From Amphiura filiformis (lineage: Eukaryota > Echinodermata > Ophiuroidea > Amphilepidida > Amphiuridae): a stretch of DNA of 64,000 bases. Below the pieces are notes generated by a model. The model made no database searches. It saw only the letters and a list, made by a program, of their open reading frames with translations, and was not told the DNA's origin. Both the position numbers and the translations under genes were made by a program. Positions 51,019-63,000 of the stretch are shown here, piece by piece; position 1 is the stretch's first letter, and every line of letters begins with the position of its first letter. The stretch covers positions 775,501 through 839,500 of the forward strand of contig NW_027305497.1 in NCBI RefSeq assembly GCF_039555335.1. Direction: 5' to 3'.

Positions 51019-54000
51019 AAGGCCTAAATAAATAAATAAATAAATAAATAAAAGGCCTAAATAAATAATAGGCCTAAATAAATAAATAAATTTAATAAAT
51101 AATTAAAAAATAATAAAGTAAAATAGCTAAATAAATGATTTAATTTTTTTAAATTCATTTAATATAATAATAAATTGCTTAATAAATTAATTAATAATTT
51201 AAAACAAGATTTGATAAATATTTTGATAAATACATCTAATAAATAAATAAGTAATGAAATAAATATATAAATAATCTTTAATAAATTCATAAATAAATAA
51301 ATAAATATTTTAATAAATAAATAAACGATTTAATAAATATTTTAATCAATACATTTCATAAATTTTATTTATTTAATTAATATTTTAAATAAATAAAAAA
51401 ATAAACTAAGTAAATATGTTTTTAAATAATTTAATAAATAAATATATGAACATGGCATTTATTCCGTTGACATATGAAACAATAATGACCATTTTCAATA
51501 ACTAGCGCTTTCCAATTTAAACGGAATAAATAGCATGATTAGGCCTACCCATGATTGTCCTATGAACATCATAGCATTTATTCCGTAGATATATCAGGAA
51601 ATAATAATGAGCAAAATTGTTTATAAAAAAAATATATATAGGCCTATATATAATTCTTGCAGGCTTAGCCCTTTCCAATTCAAACGGAATAAATAGCATG
51701 ATGATATAAAAATTATAATTTGTCCTATAAGTATAGCATTTATTCCGTAGAATTAATAAGGACATAATTATCATAATTAGGCCTACTTCAGCTCAGACCT
51801 GTCCAATTCAAACGGAATAAATAGCATGATTATATAAAAATTATAATTTGTCCTATAAGTATAGCATTTATTCCGTAGAATTAATAAGGACATAATTATC
51901 ATAATTAGGCCTACTTCTAAGCTCAGACCTTTCCAATTCAAACGGAATAAATAGCATGATTATATAAAAATTATAATTTGTCCTATAAGTATAGCATTTA
52001 TTCCGTAGAATTAATAAGGACATAATTATCATAATTAGGCCTACTTCTAATGACTAGCGCTTTCCAATTCAAACGGAATAAATAGCATGATTATATAAAA
52101 ATTATAATTTGTCCTATAAGTATAGCATTTATTCCGTAGAATTAATAAGGACATAATTATCATAATTAGGCCTACTTCTAAGCTCAGACCTTTCAATTTC
52201 AAACGGAATAAATAGCACGATTACACATTTTTTATCCTATGAACATAGCATTTATTCCGTATTCCATAGGACCGTAATAATTAATTTTGAAATAACATTT
52301 GATTTCTTGTAGGCTTGTCCACTTCCAATTTAAATACGTCCATCAGAATAAATAAGCCCCCCTGGAACAAATAGGCCCGTCTGAAACAAATAGATCCGTA
52401 ACCACTTCTTGCTTAACCTTCTTCCCCCCAAAACTCTCCTAGCCCCTCTTTTGCTGGAAAATATATCCCCCAAAAGAAATCCCCTTTTCTCGTCCGGGAC
52501 CCGGTATTAATATAAACTTGTTTGCTATTGTATTATTTTTATTATGGTCAGACGCTATATATTAGTCCCTTAATAAGCCTGTATTGGTACTTTTTACGTG
52601 TTGAAACTCCATAGGACGGGCCTATTAAGGGACTAATATAAAGCTTGACGATATCCAACACACTTATATTAGTCCCTTAATAAGCCCGTATTGGTGATTT
52701 TAACGTGTTGAAGCTCCATAGGACGGGCCTATTAATGGACTAATATAAAGCTTGACGATATCCAACACACTTATATTAGTCCCTTAATAAGCCCGTATTG
52801 GTGATTTTTACGTGTTGAAGCTCCATAGGACGGGCCTATTAAGGGACTAATATAAGCTTGACGATATCCAACACACTTATATTAGTCCCTTAATAAGCCC
52901 GTATTGGTGATTTTTACGTGTTGAAGCTCCATAGGACGGGCCTATTAAGGACTAATATATAACGTCCGACCAAAATAAAAATAGCAAACAAGCTTAAATT
53001 AACACCCGCCCCGGAGGGGTGAGAAAAGGGGATTTCTTTTGGGGGATTTTATGACCAGCAAAAAAAGAGGGGCTAGGAGAGTTTTGGGGGAAGAAGGTTA
53101 AGAAAGAAGTGGTTACGGATCTATTTGTTTTAGACGGACCTATTTGTTCCAGGGGGGCTTGTTTGTTCTGACTGGAAAATTACACATTTTTGTGTAGCGA
53201 TTTCAGGGGCCGCTTTGCATTGATTTGAATCATTTAATTCTGTTGCCTTGGATTATAATTTTGTCATGGATGCCCAAGAGTCAAGAAATCGCAGAATTTA
53301 CAGTCTTTGGGATGACATACAAGATATAGTTGGAGCAGCAAGGCATTGGCCTAGAATTATAAGACGATTATTTTGGAGCAGGAATTTAACGCATTTTCAG
53401 AGAATTTTAGTTTGCTCTTTTTGTTATGTGAATGGTCTAAATCCAGTTGTTTTCCGTGAATGGGCTGATCTGTTACATTTATGCCGTGATCGTGCAGCAA
53501 TAAATCACATTTCATCCCTTTTTCGACTTTTTGAATCAGGGAGAAATTACCGCCTGTATGCCTACAATATAACAATGGGTCGATATGAATACCTGGATGG
53601 TACAGTAAGACTGTACACCCACAGAAGCGATAGACGCTAACCATGTTAAACGGTAAGGAAATGCCATTGAATATACATGTACCATTTATTTAGCTAAAGC
53701 AGCCACTGTGCAAAAACACGCCATGTAGAGAAGCATGTACAAAACAACATGCAGGGCCGGCGTTGCATCGCCCCTTCGTGCTGATTGGTTGTAAGTTCAA
53801 TCAGGCACAATTCCACACAGCGCAGTAGGTCGTTCAAGTCTGACAGTGCATGATCGAGTACACGTCCATGCATACTGACTTGGGCGCTTCGTGGATTTAC
53901 TGCATGATCAACTTAAAACCAATCAACTTGAAGAGGCTGTGCATAATGAGAAATATTGTAAACGTTATGCGCAATGGATATGAATATTAAATGATGAAGG

Positions 54001-57000
54001 GTGTCAAGAAAAGAAATAGGATTGAAAAAAAAACGAAGAAAAGGAATTACAGAAGTGCAGGTAAGGGGGCTTTTAAGTTATTTTTACTCCACATATGAAA
54101 TGTATTTATATTATGATTGGTTGTTTATATTAATATGATTGATCTTACCATCTTATTTATCACTTTAATTTGGTCATTATTTTGGCCACCCCTCCCTAAT
54201 TTTGTTAAAGACCATAATTAATTCAATAGACCATTTATGGAATTTGTATAATTAATTAGCATTTCTAAAAAGGCAAGCCGTTTCTTTCGCTTTTCAAGCA
54301 TCATGGACGCCGCTACAACAAGAGAAAGGGGTGGTTTTTTTCGTGATTATCAGGTTAACCCGGATGAAATTTCATTCAAGAGTTTCGAGAATGCTTGGAC
54401 TTTCCATGCCTTTTTCCTCCGGGGACCATTCATATGGGTACCATGGCTGATAGCGCAGGGAATTTTAGCGAATAATGACCAGATGAAATGTAAAAAATGT
54501 GGTGGACCATGTTCTTTACAGAAGAGAGAGAAAAAGATAGACGGATTTACATGGCGCTGTAAGGAAAACAAAAATCACGAGACAAGCGTGAGACATGGAT
54601 CATTCTTTAGCGAATCTAAGCACGCAGTACCTGATAAACTGTTGTTTGTTAAAAACTATCTTGATAAACTATCACTGAAAAGGTGTTCGCAGTTCTCCAA
54701 TGTGGCATACAAGAGCACTGCAGTAGAGTGGGGCAAAGATATCCGCAATGTTTTTATGCAATACGTCAGAGAACAGGTAATCTCCAATAACATGAAACTA
54801 TCAGGCATTGTCGAAATTGACGAAAGTCACTTCGGGAAGAAGCACAAATACCACAAAGGTAAAGTGACGTCAAAGATTGATGTGTGGATTGTTGGATTGG
54901 TAGAGAGAGGCTCGGGAAAGATCATCCTCTACCCGGTGGAGTCCCGTGACAAGGCTACCATGAATAAGATCGTTACACGCCATGTAGAACAAGGCTCTAC
55001 CATATATACAGATGGCTGGTCCGGGTATAGTGGTTTGAATGGAATAGGTTATAGACATTTTAGTGTTATCCATAAGGATGGTTACACCAAGAGGTACCGA
55101 AACGCAGCGACAGGGGAAGTAGTGGAAGAGGAAGAAGAAGTGATAATAGTACATACAAACACAATCGAGGGGACTTGGCAAACTGCGAAGGAACATTTCA
55201 AAGTACGTCGAGGGGTAGAAATAAGTACATTTGAAGGGCATGTAGCTGAGTTAATCTGGCGAAACCACCACAGAGGAGACCCCGGAGATATATATGAAAG
55301 CTTCCAGTTTCTCCTGAATCACACCTACAATCATCAGGGTCCACCACCTGACTTGGATGACCAGGGCACCCTTTTCGACACATGGAAAGGTGTTGAGGAT
55401 TCTGACAAAATTCACGCTGAATTACCAACCATATCCAGGATGCAGATGGCAGCAGAGCATGATCACCCGTACTCATCATCAGCCCCAGAAGACGATGCTC
55501 AACCAGGCTCTGAACCAGGATCTTCACCATCACCACCAGGTCCATCACCAGGTCCTTCACCACCACCAGGTCCATCACCAGGTCCTTCACCACCACCAGG
55601 TCCTTCACCACCACCAGGTCCATCACCACCACCAGCACCAGGTCCATCACCACCACCACCACAAGGTCCACCACCACCACCACCACCTTCGTCAGACTGC
55701 ATCCCGTCAACTTCGGGCACTTCTGCAACTCGCGGCTACCGGCATCTCTACTGCCCTGCAGGATGGGTCGTTCACGAGTCATCAGATGAATTTCAAGAGG
55801 ACAGGAAAAAACGGCCAAAAAAATTCCGACGCAGGCAACAAAAGCAAGGAAAGAAGAAGGTATGCAAGAATTTGCATGAAATATATCCATTGTCGTCGGA
55901 CAGTGACTTTGAATAATTTTGACATTTTTGTTGTTACAGTATGCTGTTGAACTTTGAACTGATTTTCGTGATTGTTGGACTACAAATGAAGAAATGATCT
56001 GTTGCTGTTGAACTTTTTGAACTTTTAAATTACCGTGATTGTTAAAGTTGGACTTTACAAATGAAAGTGAAGAAATCATCTGTTGCTGTTGAACTTTGTT
56101 GAACTTTTTATACCGTGATTGTTGGACTTTACAAATGAAGAATGAACACTGAGTGAAGAAGGGGACAAAATTAAGGTAAGTGAATATAATTTATTATACC
56201 ATTTGAAAATTCAATTTCTTTAATTAAGTTGTAAACATGTTAATTATTGCACAGATTAATATTTTTATTATGTTTGTACCCATCATCAAATAATGAAAAT
56301 GTATTGAAATATGCATACGGCGCCCGATATTTAATGTCATCACGTCCAGCACCCTCTGCATGAACTCGCGTACTTTTTTTCAGTAAGCTAGGGAGTGCCG
56401 CCATTTTACGGGCCTATTAAGGGACAATGCCATGTGTTGTGTATGTCTGCAATCATAGATTGAATACGCGCTCTTTTCAGGTGCGAGTGATCAGCATTTC
56501 TTTGATATCTAATGTATGGCTCAATGCATAGGTCGGGGCCATAGGTACCGCGTAAACGTTATAAAGCAAAGCGATCTATTCAAAAAATGTATTCATCTAT
56601 TGCTATGGTAGTTAATCCTGTTACATCATCACTACGACGGGGAATATTTGCAATTTGCAATGTAAACTGGAACTAGAAGGCTATATATTTGTACACAAAT
56701 ACGGCTATACCCGCATGTTATCGGTGTACCCAAACTTACAGTCCTTATTTGCTGAGGACTTAAAATAAAGAAATTGTAAAAAGTCGCCCAATCGGGCAGA
56801 AAATGTGTAAAAAGTGAAAGTCAAAGTCACAAGCTTTAATTGAATGTAGGTTGCACTGTCGTAGCACTTAAAATAAAGAAATTGTAAAAAGTCCCCTCCC
56901 AGGGGAGTTGTCACTCTTACTCTCCATAGGTTGCTGTTGTCAGTATCTCTTACTCACAGTGAGGCTATGCAATATGATTAGGGGGAAACTATTCAAGAGG

Positions 57001-60000
57001 GAGTATGTAAATTAAATGGAACAGCCATGTCAGAGGGAGTATGTAAATTATACGGAACAGCCTTTTTTGAGGCCATTTCAGAGGGAGTATGTAAATTAAA
57101 TGGAACAGCCAATGGGTATGTAATTTAACTGGAACAGCCTTAACGCTTCACGCTGGTATTTCCAATTATGATATAATACGATCTGTCTGTTTAGTCCTAC
57201 GTGTGTGGGGTGGATGAGTGTGTGGGTGTTAGTAACAGTATAATTCTCAGGTGCTATCTGTGTACATATGCTGAGCCCGGAAGCTGCTTTCTTTGATGAG
57301 AAACGGCCCGCCCTTTATTTTAACATTTGGGGCCATGGGGCCCATAATATTTGACTTATGAGGCCCATGTACATAATTATGTTGAAGTATAATTCTCTAG
57401 TGCTATCAGTAGACTCAAGCTGGCCACTGTAGCTACTTTATTTACTGAGTAACGGCCGGCCCTATGTTTTAGCGTTTGGGGCCCTGGGGCCAATAATATG
57501 TGATATATGGGGCTCATATGTACATATAACAATGTAATTCTCAGGTGCAATCTGTGTACAAACTCTGAGCCATAAAGCTGCTTTATATGATGAGAAACGG
57601 CCGGCCCTTTGTTTTAACATTTGTTGCCCTGGGGCCCAATATATATGACTAATGGGGCTCATGTACATATGTTGAAGTATGATTCGCAAGTGCTATCAGT
57701 AGACTCAAGCTGGGCATTGTAGCTGCTTTATTTACTGAGTAACGGCCGGCCCTATGTTTTAGGGTTTGGGGCCCTGAGGCCCATATTGTGTGACACATGG
57801 GGCTCATACACATATAACAATATAATGCTAAAGACCGTTTAGTGTACCAAATCTGAACCCTGTAGCTGCTTTATTTACTGAGTAACGGCCGGCCCTATGA
57901 TTTAGCGTTTGGGGCCCTGGGGCCCATATAATGTGATATATAGGGCTCACATGTACATATAACAATATAATTTTCAAGTGCAATCTGTGTACAAACTCTG
58001 AGCCCTAAAGCTGCTTTATTTGATAAGAAACGGCCGGCCCTTTGATTTTAACATTCGGGGCCCTGGGGCCCATAATATTTGACTTATGAGACTCATGTAC
58101 ATATGTTGAAGTATGATTCTCTAGTTCTATCAGTAGATGTAAGCTGGGCACTGTAGCTGCTTTATTTACTGAGTAACGGCCGGCCCTATGTTTTAGCGTT
58201 TGCGGCCTTGGGGCCCATATTATGTAACACATGAGACTCATATATACATATAACAGTATAATGCTGAAGACCTATTAGTGTACCAAATCTGAACCCTGTA
58301 GTCATTTTATTTGCTGAGAAATGGCCGGCCCTTTATTTTAACATTTGGGCCTCTGGGGCCCCTAGCCTTGAACATCAGGGGCCAAAATGGGCAAAAGGCA
58401 CATTTACAACTTAGGTCTCATACATGTACCACATATGAGCCCTAGTGCCCTTATAGTTTTACAGCTAGCCTTGTCAATCTGTTGCCGCTTATTTTAACAT
58501 TTGGGGCCCTGGGGCCCATAATATATGACATATGGGGCTCATGTAAACTTGCGTATATAGAATACCCCTGGGGCTATCAGTGTACCAACCCAGGGCTCTG
58601 AGGCTGTTTCATTTGACGAGAAACAGCATGCTTTGTATTTTTACATTTGGGCCCCTGGGGCCCGTGACCTTTGACCTATGGGGCCAAGATGGGCAAAAGG
58701 CACTTCTACGGGTAGGGCCAATAAGTGTACTACATATGGGCCCTGGGGCCTTTGTAGTTTTAGCGCTAGCCTTGACAGAATGATGTGTTTGATAGGAAAA
58801 GAAGGAGGAGGAGGAGGAGAAGAAGATGAAACCACAGAATGGGAATATACCCGTCCATGCTTCGCATGCGGGTATAAATATGAAATTGACAAAGCTAACG
58901 TTAACTTTAATCACATACTGACGTATTCGACATTTTAAATTTTTTTGAGAAAATTGGTACATTAGTTTGTTATGTTCTACTTACCAAAAATCATGCCTCA
59001 AAGTGGCTTAATTAGTAAGATATTAATTAATTTAATTATGTCGTATTTGCAAAATATTGAAATGTCTGTATCACATAACGACGTATTTGCCGATCACCTA
59101 TACTGCGCAAGCCCAGTACACCGTATCTGCAATTTGAAGAATTTGCCGTTTCACATAGTGACGTATTTGCGCGACTTTGTCATTGCGCGGTAAAATTGTT
59201 GTTTTGTCCTTTTCACACAGTGACATATTTGCGCAACTGTTTCACATTGTGACGTATTTGCACGACGTATTTGATTTAATATTGAGATTTTTGCCGAATA
59301 AGTTATGATCTGATAGTGATAATTGAATTACATCGAAAGTATGGTGTATTTGCATTACTTTTAACCAGGTTTTAATCGACAATAATGTTTTAATCAAGAT
59401 TATGCAGCAAATGAAAATCGCTAAATTTTCAAATTCGATGCAAATACGTCAGTATGCGATAAGGCCGACGAATTGAGCCTTTTTAACTAATACATGTACG
59501 AGGGTTGGTCAATAATATCCCGCAACCTCTCCGCTCATGCATGACTTAGATGACTGTTACTTACGATCAATAAAGTTTGTACCTTTGTCTTTCAAAACGC
59601 ACAACAATTTGTATCAGAGTACCTTTAATTACGTGGCTTTGAGGAACGTGTAATAAAAAGAAGCAGAAGTAAGGACCAAAGCAATTTATAAGCCTTATTT
59701 TTGGTATGAGGTAATCTGAGTATATTCAATTGATAATTGTGAAAGAAGAAATGTATCCGTCAACAGATGAGGAAAGGGACCGTCTTTGAACTTCGCCAAA
59801 AATAGGCCTATAACAACAAGCAAAAATGAAAAAAGTGAAAATCGCGAAAAAGAGCCCACACAGCAGAAGAAAGAATCCAAATTATCTCAAAAATAAAACA
59901 AAACCAAATATGGTTATTGGTATGGTATTAGAGATCATAGTCAGGACAATAGAATTTGTTGCAACAAAAATAGAAATATGCGCATGCGTTGATGGTATGC

Positions 60001-63000
60001 ATGATTGAAAGTACCAAAAATGTATGAAAAAAGTAAAAATTCATCAAAAACGCTCTAAAAATATGACTAATACAAGGTTTGCGGAACAGTAGCTGTGTGA
60101 GTGAATTGCTATACCAAGTCTTATGCTAAAATTAGACACACCTTTCGAAATTCAAATTTCTTATTCAATCCAGAGCCTCTACGGTGTGCTACTTTAATTA
60201 CAAAAACAAGACCTTTTGAAATTAAGGGTTCATTAAGAAAGAAATGTTTATGGTTTCACCACTGGGACCTCCCTTTTTTATAATCAGTAGATACCCAATC
60301 AAACCAGGTACCATTGGTTAAATTTTGTCATCGATTAATCTTTCTATCTATTATTATGTAAAGAACAATGGGTGATAAAGCCTACTAAAAATTGGAGATA
60401 TTCAACACGATTTCTTTTCTTTAATAAAAATGGTATATGTGATGCGATCAAGCAAAATCAGTCGGAACTCGGAAATATTGATTTTGAGATATAGCCAAAC
60501 AAAGGAAATATTTCCTTTTGTTTCCTTTTGTTTTTGAAACTCTTTAATTGCTCATATCTTTGGAACTGGTTGCTCAATTTCAATGGGGTTTCTGCAAAAT
60601 GCAGCTTTGCAAATGCTTTTTACTATCATATAAGAAACTGAAAATTTAATATTTTCGAGTTCCGACTGATTTTGCTTGATCGCATCACATATGTCTAAAA
60701 AGAGTCCAGCATCATGCCTATGTTATCGGTCTACAAAGCTGCAAAAACAGTGCCAGATTCTATACTTTTATTCAAGAGATATTTGGAATTATGTATCAAT
60801 ACCTCAATTTGGCGTGAGATTTTCTTGACTACTTTTCACCATAAATCAAGCAGTGCCCATACCCTGTTGTGTTTATGCTAATGTCATTACGTAATCAAGC
60901 ATTCAGCATCGCTAATACATATTCGTTTTGAAAGACAAAAGTACAAACTTGAATTTAGCGGAAGTAACAGCCATCCAAGTCATGCATGAGCGGAGATACA
61001 CCATAGTTGCGGGAACTTATTGACCAGCCCTCGTATAGGCATATAACTATCATAAAAATATAATTGAAACGTATAGCTAGTTTCAAAATAATATGATAAG
61101 GAGATTGGCGCTGGGTCCAAACATAATCTTTGCTGAGAAGTATAGCGAGTTCGTTTATGTTTATTCAAACGAAGCGCCTAAATTCTTTTGTCTTGAAGTG
61201 TGACTGATAACTCATTTGACCAAACAAAAGGGAGACATTTTGATGCAACCGCTCACAAGCTCTTACACATGCCCTTCTTTTGATCGCCCACTGGTACACT
61301 TGTCTCGAGTTTAAGCGACAAGGCACTGTTGGTGCAGTAAACAATCAGACGTTCGTGTTGAAGTAAATTTAAGCAAGAAATCCAATCGATATATCTGAAG
61401 TTGTATTGAAGCAATTTTTTAAACTTCATTTCGCAAACTCTCTAATAACTCAAACATCACGTAATAATACTTGCCCTCTGCCAACTGATTCACACTCTCC
61501 GCAAACTGCGTTTCAATTGAATAGTTATAAATAATATCAGTAGGCGAATAGGCCCGCACACAAACACAATTTTGCAGACGATATTGCACTTCTAGCTGAC
61601 AACCTCAAAGACGCGCAAGAACTGTTACATCTTGTTGAAGCTGCTGCACAGAAAGTTGGACTATCAATGAATGCCAAGAAGACCAAGGCAATACTGCACA
61701 AGGAAACTCCGTCTTCAATAAAAACACTGGACGGAAGCGAATTAGAGATAGTGCATGACTTCATATATCTAGGTGCATGGACTGCCAGTAGTGAGAAGGA
61801 CTTCAACATCAGAAAGGCACTTGCTTGGAAAGCATGCAACAGCATGGACAAGATCTGGAAAAGTAATCTGCCAAGAGCTCTATAAAGATCAAGTTATTTA
61901 TCACCACTGTAGAATCGGTACTAACATATGGCGTTGAAACATGGAAAATAACAACCAAAATGAGAAAAGCTTTGGATGGCTGCTATACCCGTCTCTTGCG
62001 GAAGGCACTAGATATCTCATGGCAAACTCACACCACCAATAAAGAACTATATGGGAATCTGTTACCAATCTCTGAGAGACTCAGGATTAGAAGGTTAAAG
62101 TTTGCAGGGCACTGTGCAAGAAGCGAAGAGGAAGCAGCTTCAACTGTTCTTATGTGACAGCCCAAACATGGAAAGAGAACAAGAGGTCCACCCAAGAAGG
62201 ATTATATTAAGATGTTGGCAGATGATACGGGATTAACAGGCCCAGACATCAAAAATTGTATGCTAGACAGAGCAGTTTGGAGAGCCAAGAGTCGACATAA
62301 GCGAGTAAGCAAGCAATATCAGTAATCTTAATGCTTAATCACAGGCGATGGTTGCCATTATACAGGGTGTATCAAAATTAAGTATACAGTTTGAAAAATG
62401 CCGCTAGATTAAAAAGTATGAGGTCTTTGGTCAAAATTCTCTAGCTGATAACTAAATCAACATCTTGTCCTCCTACAGCTGAAAAATCACTGGCGTGTGA
62501 CCATTAATAAGGATTTGGTGGCTACTTTTGTGAGCCGTGTACAAAAAGCAGTTGCGCGAAGTCAATTAGGTTTAAATGCCCGGTGCTTGTTATTGTTGTG
62601 CAGTCAAGAGATACATGCAGGTGTACAGATAATTTGTCCTCATTGTTAGGGTTCCAATTCTGTGCATGTGTGAGTTACATTTTGGTAAATCTGGGCAACT
62701 ATCTCCTTACATATGCTAGGTTTTATTTGACAAGGAGAATAGCAACATTAAAATGGATACTCCACAGTACACGCCAGAGTAAAGGGCATTCCTTATTGCA
62801 ATGTACCATCGCACCCAGAGTCTAGCAGAAGTGCTTCGGAGATTCCGTCAGCAGTACCCAAATGCACGCCCCCTTCACGTGTCGCTATTTACAAAAATGT
62901 TGCGAAGTATGAGATAACTGGAACGAGTCGTAATCTGAACAGAGAACATTGTGGTCGCCCCGAACTGGAAGATCTGCTACTAATATCCAAGCAGTCCATA

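Larger units (their letters stand above)
50761..56431 (+). mobile_element. Merlin/IS1016-superfamily DNA transposon, 5,671 bp, 8-bp TSD
   Basis: The left end GGCATTGTCCTCTTAAAAGC and the right end (reverse complement GGCATTGTCCCTTAATAGGC) are inverted and continue with CCCGTA, CCCTAGCTTACTGAAAA and TACGCG on both. ATGTGTTG lies directly outside both ends (50753-50760 and 56432-56439). GG-starting ends, 8-bp duplication and an ISXO2-type DDE transposase are the Merlin signature. It encodes two plus-strand ORFs without introns and carries AAAT repeats, a ~130-bp satellite and a large palindrome in its left half. At 5.7 kb it is far larger than ordinary Merlin elements. Confidence 0.92.

Noticed and set aside
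55198..56079. Large opposite-strand frame (293 codons) over the transposase C-terminus
   Set aside because: Shadow of the proline-rich repeat; the sense frame has the catalytic motifs and an ATG.
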